64,000 bases of DNA from RGIG1959 sp045604545. GTDB taxonomy: Bacteria; Bacillota; Clostridia; Oscillospirales; Acutalibacteraceae. Both the position numbers and the translations under genes were made by a program. Position 1 is the first letter of the stretch. Each line of letters opens with the position of its first letter. A model generated the notes under the pieces. It had not been told where the DNA came from, did not search any database, and saw only the letters and a list, made by a program, of their open reading frames with translations. This document shows, in pieces, positions 60,086 through 64,000 of this stretch. The stretch lies in contig JAZUOG010000072.1 of assembly GCA_045604545.1 (NCBI GenBank), positions 58,899 through 122,898 on the forward strand, written 5' to 3'.

Positions 60086-61510
60086 TTACGCATTGAAACG
60101 GCTGATAGAACGTCTGGTGACCAGACGGCGCAATGCTTTCCCGTTAAAAGGAATTAACGGATATAAATATGTGTAACCAAGCGGCGTGCGTGTTGTAGCA
60201 ACCAACACCACCAGAAGAACAATACCTGCCGCAAATCCCCACACATTAAACGCCCACGTCAACACCAGAAACGTCATTCTTGTCAATTTGAAGGCATACC
60301 CCATTTCATAACTTGCCTGCGTGAAGGAGGCAACGGCCACAAACGCCATATACAGCAGCACCTCGGACACAAACAGATTGGCACGAACAGCAAATTCACC
60401 GAAGATCAGCGCCCCTACAACGCTGAATGCATTACTGAGCATACTGGGCGTGTTGAGAGACGCCAGCTTCACCACATCGATCACCAGTTCGATCGCAAGC
60501 AACTGAGCAATGACGGGTACAGCGTTCGGTTCGGATATTTTCAAGAACTCCAACCAAGGCGGCACATCCCACTGATTGATCATCAACAAATACCAAAGCG
60601 GTGTCAGAAACAGCGACACAAGCAATACCGCTGTTCTCAGAAACCGCAGATATGTGCCGATCAGCGGCGGAAAATAATAGTCGTTGGTATCCTGCATGAA
60701 ATCCCATATTCCTGTCGGGAGAACCATAGCCGAAGGAGAGTTATCCACAAGAATAACGATCTTCCCTTCCATCACGCTTGCCGCCGCATTATCAGGCCGT
60801 TCGGTGTACCGCACCTTCGGAAAAGGATTGTATCGTTGTGACCGACACAAGCATTCCAAAAGGCTCTCCTGCCCCATGGATAACGCGGGAATGGTAATTT
60901 TCTTCAGCTTACGGCGTATGGTTTCAAGATGCTTTTGATCACAGATGCCGTCCATATAACACACCACCACATCTGTTTGCGATTTATTCCCCACCTTGAA
61001 CGGTTCCATGGTCAGACGCGGATCGCGAATACGACGGCGTATAAGCGCCGCATTAAACACCATCGTCTCCACAAAGCCGTCGTGGGAGCCGCGAAGCACA
61101 CGATCATCCTGCGGCTCATCGATGCTTCTCACAGGATAGGTGCGGGCATCGATCATGAACACTTCTTCGAAGCCTTCAACGATCATTGCCGATGTTCCCG
61201 AAAGAACGGCGGTGATCACGGTTTCCAACTGATTCTCCCTATCAATTTCCACATACGGCAATACGATCGCCGCAAACTGACGCGGGTCGGTGACAGATGC
61301 CAGCTGTTGAGGAGTGATGCGCATCATAAACTCGAATATTTTTTCCATCACTTCGTCTTTGGTAAAGGCGTCAATAAAAAACAAATGCGCACGGCGTCCG
61401 CCGACGAGGATCTGTCTTTCCAAAATATCAAAACTTTGATCAATTCTAAGTGTTGCTCGGACGAGATTTACCTTTTTCTCAAACGGTCCTTTAATGGTAA
61501 TTGATTCCAT
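60086..61510 (-). CDS. spoVAF: GerA-family spore membrane protein, SpoVAF-like
   Basis: 474 residues. An N-terminal soluble domain (SFDILERQILVGGRRAHLFFIDAF, typical of SpoVAF) is followed by about five or six membrane segments from residue 270 on (TYLRFLRTAVLLVSLFLTPL; VIAQLLAIELVIDVVKLASL) and a basic C-terminus. GerA/SpoVAF proteins sit in the spore inner membrane and help dipicolinate release and germination. ATG 61510 has AAGGAG upstream; an ATG 29 codons earlier lacks one. No other spoVA genes are adjacent, so SpoVAF versus a GerA-type A subunit is decided on sequence resemblance only. Confidence 0.82.
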   Translation of the reverse strand: MESITIKGPFEKKVNLVRATLRIDQSFDILERQILVGGRRAHLFFIDAFTKDEVMEKIFEFMMRITPQQLASVTDPRQFAAIVLPYVEIDRENQLETVITAVLSGTSAMIVEGFEEVFMIDARTYPVRSIDEPQDDRVLRGSHDGFVETMVFNAALIRRRIRDPRLTMEPFKVGNKSQTDVVVCYMDGICDQKHLETIRRKLKKITIPALSMGQESLLECLCRSQRYNPFPKVRYTERPDNAAASVMEGKIVILVDNSPSAMVLPTGIWDFMQDTNDYYFPPLIGTYLRFLRTAVLLVSLFLTPLWYLLMINQWDVPPWLEFLKISEPNAVPVIAQLLAIELVIDVVKLASLNTPSMLSNAFSVVGALIFGEFAVRANLFVSEVLLYMAFVAVASFTQASYEMGYAFKLTRMTFLVLTWAFNVWGFAAGIVLLVVLVATTRTPLGYTYLYPLIPFNGKALRRLVTRRSISRFNA

Positions 61511-61674
61511 TGCGATGCTCCTTGCCATATATTCGATAACCCTATCATTCCCCGTTTTTTTTAATTCATGAAAAGAGATCAACCTTTCATGAGACATTGG
61601 TTTGCCACAAAACAGCTTTATATTCCGTATAAATCATCTAATTTCTATTGCATTCTTTTGTAGGATATTGCGCA

Positions 61675-61703
61675 TTGCATAAAAGTGTCAAAAATGATAC
61701 AAT
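61675..61703 (+). promoter_or_regulatory. Sigma-A promoter of the CHAP protein gene
   Basis: TTGCAT-N17-TACAAT, about 30 bases before the start codon at 61734. Confidence 0.8.
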
Positions 61704-61733
61704 AAGATGAAATATAATTATGGAGGTTATCCG

Positions 61734-64000
61734 ATGACTTACCACTTCTCTTCCAGACTCATTGCCACTTTCTGTGCGGCGCTGATGTTGGTGTGCTGTG
61801 TACCGTTCGTGTCAACACTCCCCATCGTTTCCGCCGCTGCAAGCTATCCGAACACCCACGTAAACACCGGTAACATGGCGGCTGACATCGTCGCCGTTGC
61901 CGAAACGCAAGCCGGTTACTGTGAAGGATCTCTTACCGGTAACCCCGCCTACGCCAGCTCTTCGAACTATCAGAAATACGGCGTATGGTATGACGGCGCG
62001 GTTGACAACATCGGCGTTTCCCGTGCGGCATGGTGTGCCGCGTTCGTTTCCTGGTGCGCCAATCAGGCGGGTGTTCCGAACAGCATTGTGAAATATCACG
62101 CGTATTGTCCTTACGGTGTTAACTGGTTCAGAAACCAAGGCAGATTCCAGTACGCGGCATCTCGCGGCGGTTCTTATGTCCCCAAAGCCGGTGATATTGT
62201 TTACTTCGCTCCTTCCGGTAGCTCCGTTTCTTCTCACATCGGTATCGTCCGCTATGTGAGCGGCGGTTCCGTTTACACCGTTGAAGGTAACACAGGCAGT
62301 CAGCACGGTGAAGTCAACGAAGGCGGCGGTGTGTTCCTTAAGAGCTATTCTCTGTCCTACAGCCGTCTGTACGGCTACGGCATTCCTGCTTATCAGGACA
62401 ACAGCGGCCACGAGATCACCTTTGATTCCAGAGGCGGCACCGCTGTGAATTCCATTCACGTCAAAGACGGCAACACGGTCACTGTCGCTGAGATGCCCAC
62501 TCCCTACCGTGTCGGCTTCAACTTCAAAGGCTGGGCATACAATCCCGACGGCACCGGTGCCTATGACGAAAGCATGAAAGTCACCTACGGCTTTACCCTT
62601 TACGCCATGTGGGAAGAAGCCTATTGGGGACCGAACAACAATCTGATGCCCAATTCCCAGCAGCTCGTCGTCAGTTCCTACAACGATGCTGACGAGAAGC
62701 TGTGGCCGTATTTCAACGATGACGGCACTGTCACCATGTACAACGGTGTCAGAGAGGGCTGGAACTGGCCTTCGGCGTATATGGAATACATGAACAGTGT
62801 GGACGTTGCCAACGATGCGTATATCTTCGTTATGAAGGACGGCACCGCTCACTTCAATGCCACCATCACCTACATTGACGCCAAAGGCGAATATCACGAC
62901 GTGAAGCTGTCTCAGATTGCCGGCAACGGCGACACCGATTTCGCCCCCGGATATGACGAGATTTTCGTCAACTTCGGCAACTACGTCGCCTCTCAGGGCC
63001 ATTTGACTCCTGCCGACGGTGAGACCTTCTCCGGAAACGTCAAGTTCGTGAAAATGGTGTACTACGTTGTGGGCGAGCTTGATCAGTATGTTAAACTGTA
63101 CGACGTCAAGTTTACACCTCTCTTCGAGATGCCTTCTTATTACACCAACCTGTTTAACCAAAACGCAACCCAAAGCGGTCATTCCGGTTCTTATGTGTAT
63201 GACGGCGGCACATTGACGATGAACACCGAAAGCAACAACGGTTACAGCGTCACCTTCAAGCCGAATGCCACCATCAATCCGACCGAAATGATCCATCTGC
63301 TTACCGATGTTTCCTCCACAGCCCCGTTCAATATTTCCATGAACGTAACAACGAATAACGGCACGGAAACGCTAGAATACCGCAACGAGTTCTTTGATCA
63401 ATTCAATCTGACAGAAGCTCCTACGGCACTTCCTGCAGGCACATGGCAGCTTGACAGCAACCTCAACGGCTATTATTACTACCACGGCGATATCACCAAC
63501 AGCAGTGTTATCGAGTCCGTTACCGTCACACTGGAAGGCGCAGGTAACCTGACGCTGGCCGCTCTTCAGGCATCTCGTTCGGGAAAAACCACCTATGTCA
63601 CCAACGAGGAATACACCAGCGGTACGCTGACTGCAAGCGACAGTGATGTTATTACCTCTTCGGTGTATACAGTTTCGGACGACATTGTTTCAAATGTTGT
63701 TGTCGGTTCCACCGTTGCTGATTTCCTCGGCAACATTGATCAAACTTCGAATGTGCAGGTTTTCGACAAAGACGGCAATGCCGTTGCTGACAATGCCGTT
63801 ATTGCCACCGGTATGACGGCTAAGATCATCAAGGACGGCAGTGTGACAGCCGAATACACCGTATCTGTACTCGGCGATGTCGATGGCAATGGTGAAGCCT
63901 CCACCATTGATGCCCGTGAGATCGTGCTTCACACCGTCGGCGCTGTTGAGCTCAACACTGCACAGCTCTTGGCGGCTGACTATGATGGCACCGCCCCCGT
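61734..64000 (+). CDS. Secreted CHAP-domain protein with InlB-type repeat and dockerin-like end, C-terminus cut by window
   Basis: At least 755 residues, open to the window edge. A signal peptide (MTYHFSSRLIATFCAALML, cleaved near VSAAA) is followed by a CHAP amidase domain, about 45-225: SRAAWCAAFVSWCANQAG with the Cys nucleophile, SSHIGIVRYV with the His, and VEGNTG. An InlB/Listeria-Bacteroides repeat follows (ITFDSRGGTAVNSI...GFNFKGWAYNPDG, about 226-300), then beta-rich regions. The visible end, LGDVDGNGEASTIDAREIV, is the first half of a dockerin I-type calcium-binding pair. ATG 61734 follows TGGAGG. Strong bias to C/T third bases suggests high expression. Probably a cell-wall hydrolase. 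Confidence 0.88.
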   Translation, partial: MTYHFSSRLIATFCAALMLVCCVPFVSTLPIVSAAASYPNTHVNTGNMAADIVAVAETQAGYCEGSLTGNPAYASSSNYQKYGVWYDGAVDNIGVSRAAWCAAFVSWCANQAGVPNSIVKYHAYCPYGVNWFRNQGRFQYAASRGGSYVPKAGDIVYFAPSGSSVSSHIGIVRYVSGGSVYTVEGNTGSQHGEVNEGGGVFLKSYSLSYSRLYGYGIPAYQDNSGHEITFDSRGGTAVNSIHVKDGNTVTVAEMPTPYRVGFNFKGWAYNPDGTGAYDESMKVTYGFTLYAMWEEAYWGPNNNLMPNSQQLVVSSYNDADEKLWPYFNDDGTVTMYNGVREGWNWPSAYMEYMNSVDVANDAYIFVMKDGTAHFNATITYIDAKGEYHDVKLSQIAGNGDTDFAPGYDEIFVNFGNYVASQGHLTPADGETFSGNVKFVKMVYYVVGELDQYVKLYDVKFTPLFEMPSYYTNLFNQNATQSGHSGSYVYDGGTLTMNTESNNGYSVTFKPNATINPTEMIHLLTDVSSTAPFNISMNVTTNNGTETLEYRNEFFDQFNLTEAPTALPAGTWQLDSNLNGYYYYHGDITNSSVIESVTVTLEGAGNLTLAALQASRSGKTTYVTNEEYTSGTLTASDSDVITSSVYTVSDDIVSNVVVGSTVADFLGNIDQTSNVQVFDKDGNAVADNAVIATGMTAKIIKDGSVTAEYTVSVLGDVDGNGEASTIDAREIVLHTVGAVELNTAQLLAADYDGTAP

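Noticed and set aside
61511..61680. Forespore sigma-G promoter for the spoVAF-like gene
   Set aside because: An AATGATA resembling the -10 exists, but the only -35-like GAATT is 13 bases away instead of 17-18.
61812..63296. 494-codon open frame on the minus strand
   Set aside because: It is antisense to the CHAP protein, whose signal peptide, domains and start site are clear. The opposite frame stays open because of the strong C/T third-base bias.
1..64000. Transposons, prophage, CRISPR arrays, tRNA or rRNA genes
   Set aside because: Looked for; no transposase, integrase, regularly spaced repeats with unique spacers, or RNA-gene signatures were found.

Overview
The window looks like chromosome of an anaerobic, endospore-forming Clostridia bacterium, most likely an Oscillospirales/Ruminococcaceae-type gut or rumen organism (inference). 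The evidence is a sporulation gene set including SipL (a clostridial SpoIVA partner), type III glutamine synthetase, the NfnAB electron-bifurcating transhydrogenase, sigma-A promoters of classic form with strong Shine-Dalgarno sites, short-form HisG with HisZ, and a secreted CHAP protein with InlB-type repeat and dockerin-like end. No rRNA, tRNA, CRISPR array, transposase or phage gene was seen.

Layout. 1-5249 (minus strand): rnhB (cut by the left edge), rbgA, lepB, rplS, then the paired radical-SAM genes of the TIGR03936/TIGR03960 type. 5246-9588 (minus): a compact sporulation block, sipL-spoIVA-M23 (spoIVFA-like)-M50 (spoIVFB-like), with two sigma-E-like promoters. 9727-16708: glnN (type III glutamine synthetase), an EamA transporter, an AbrB-type regulator, a mismatch-type DNA glycosylase, ybaK and nfnAB.

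16811-37738 (minus) is the unusual part: about 21 kb of co-oriented, mostly tightly spaced genes. It encodes a 2730-residue secreted multidomain protein, a degenerate EAL-domain protein, a membrane-anchored secreted-domain protein, three TasA/camelysin-like proteins sharing an AWF motif after their N-terminal hydrophobic segment, two SipW-type (Ser/His) signal peptidases, a 979-residue GLUG-repeat protein, a small Cys-rich lipoprotein and, in the middle, a membrane-tethered McrB-like AAA+ ATPase next to a nuclease-less McrC-N (DUF2357) protein that carries a very long charged helix. I read it as an uncharacterised cell-surface fibre or matrix system with its own peptidases and an intracellular ATPase machine; the assignment is inference from context.

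37782-46023: gluQ, malic enzyme and a YfbR-type HD phosphatase form one operon; ung; then a group with a carboxypeptidase-regulatory-like protein, a SpoIID-like/peptidoglycan-binding protein, a second peptidoglycan-binding protein and spoVB. 45499-52990 (minus): a histidine operon hisZ-G-D-C-B-(hisA-hisI fusion)-E followed by mtnN and a lipoprotein. hisH and hisF are absent from their usual places flanking hisA, and hisA is fused to hisI. 53160-61510: metY with a convergent Rrf2 regulator, the dgt-dnaG-rpoD macromolecular-synthesis operon, yigZ, rpmE and a spoVAF/gerA-type gene. 61675-64000: a plus-strand secreted CHAP protein cut by the right edge.
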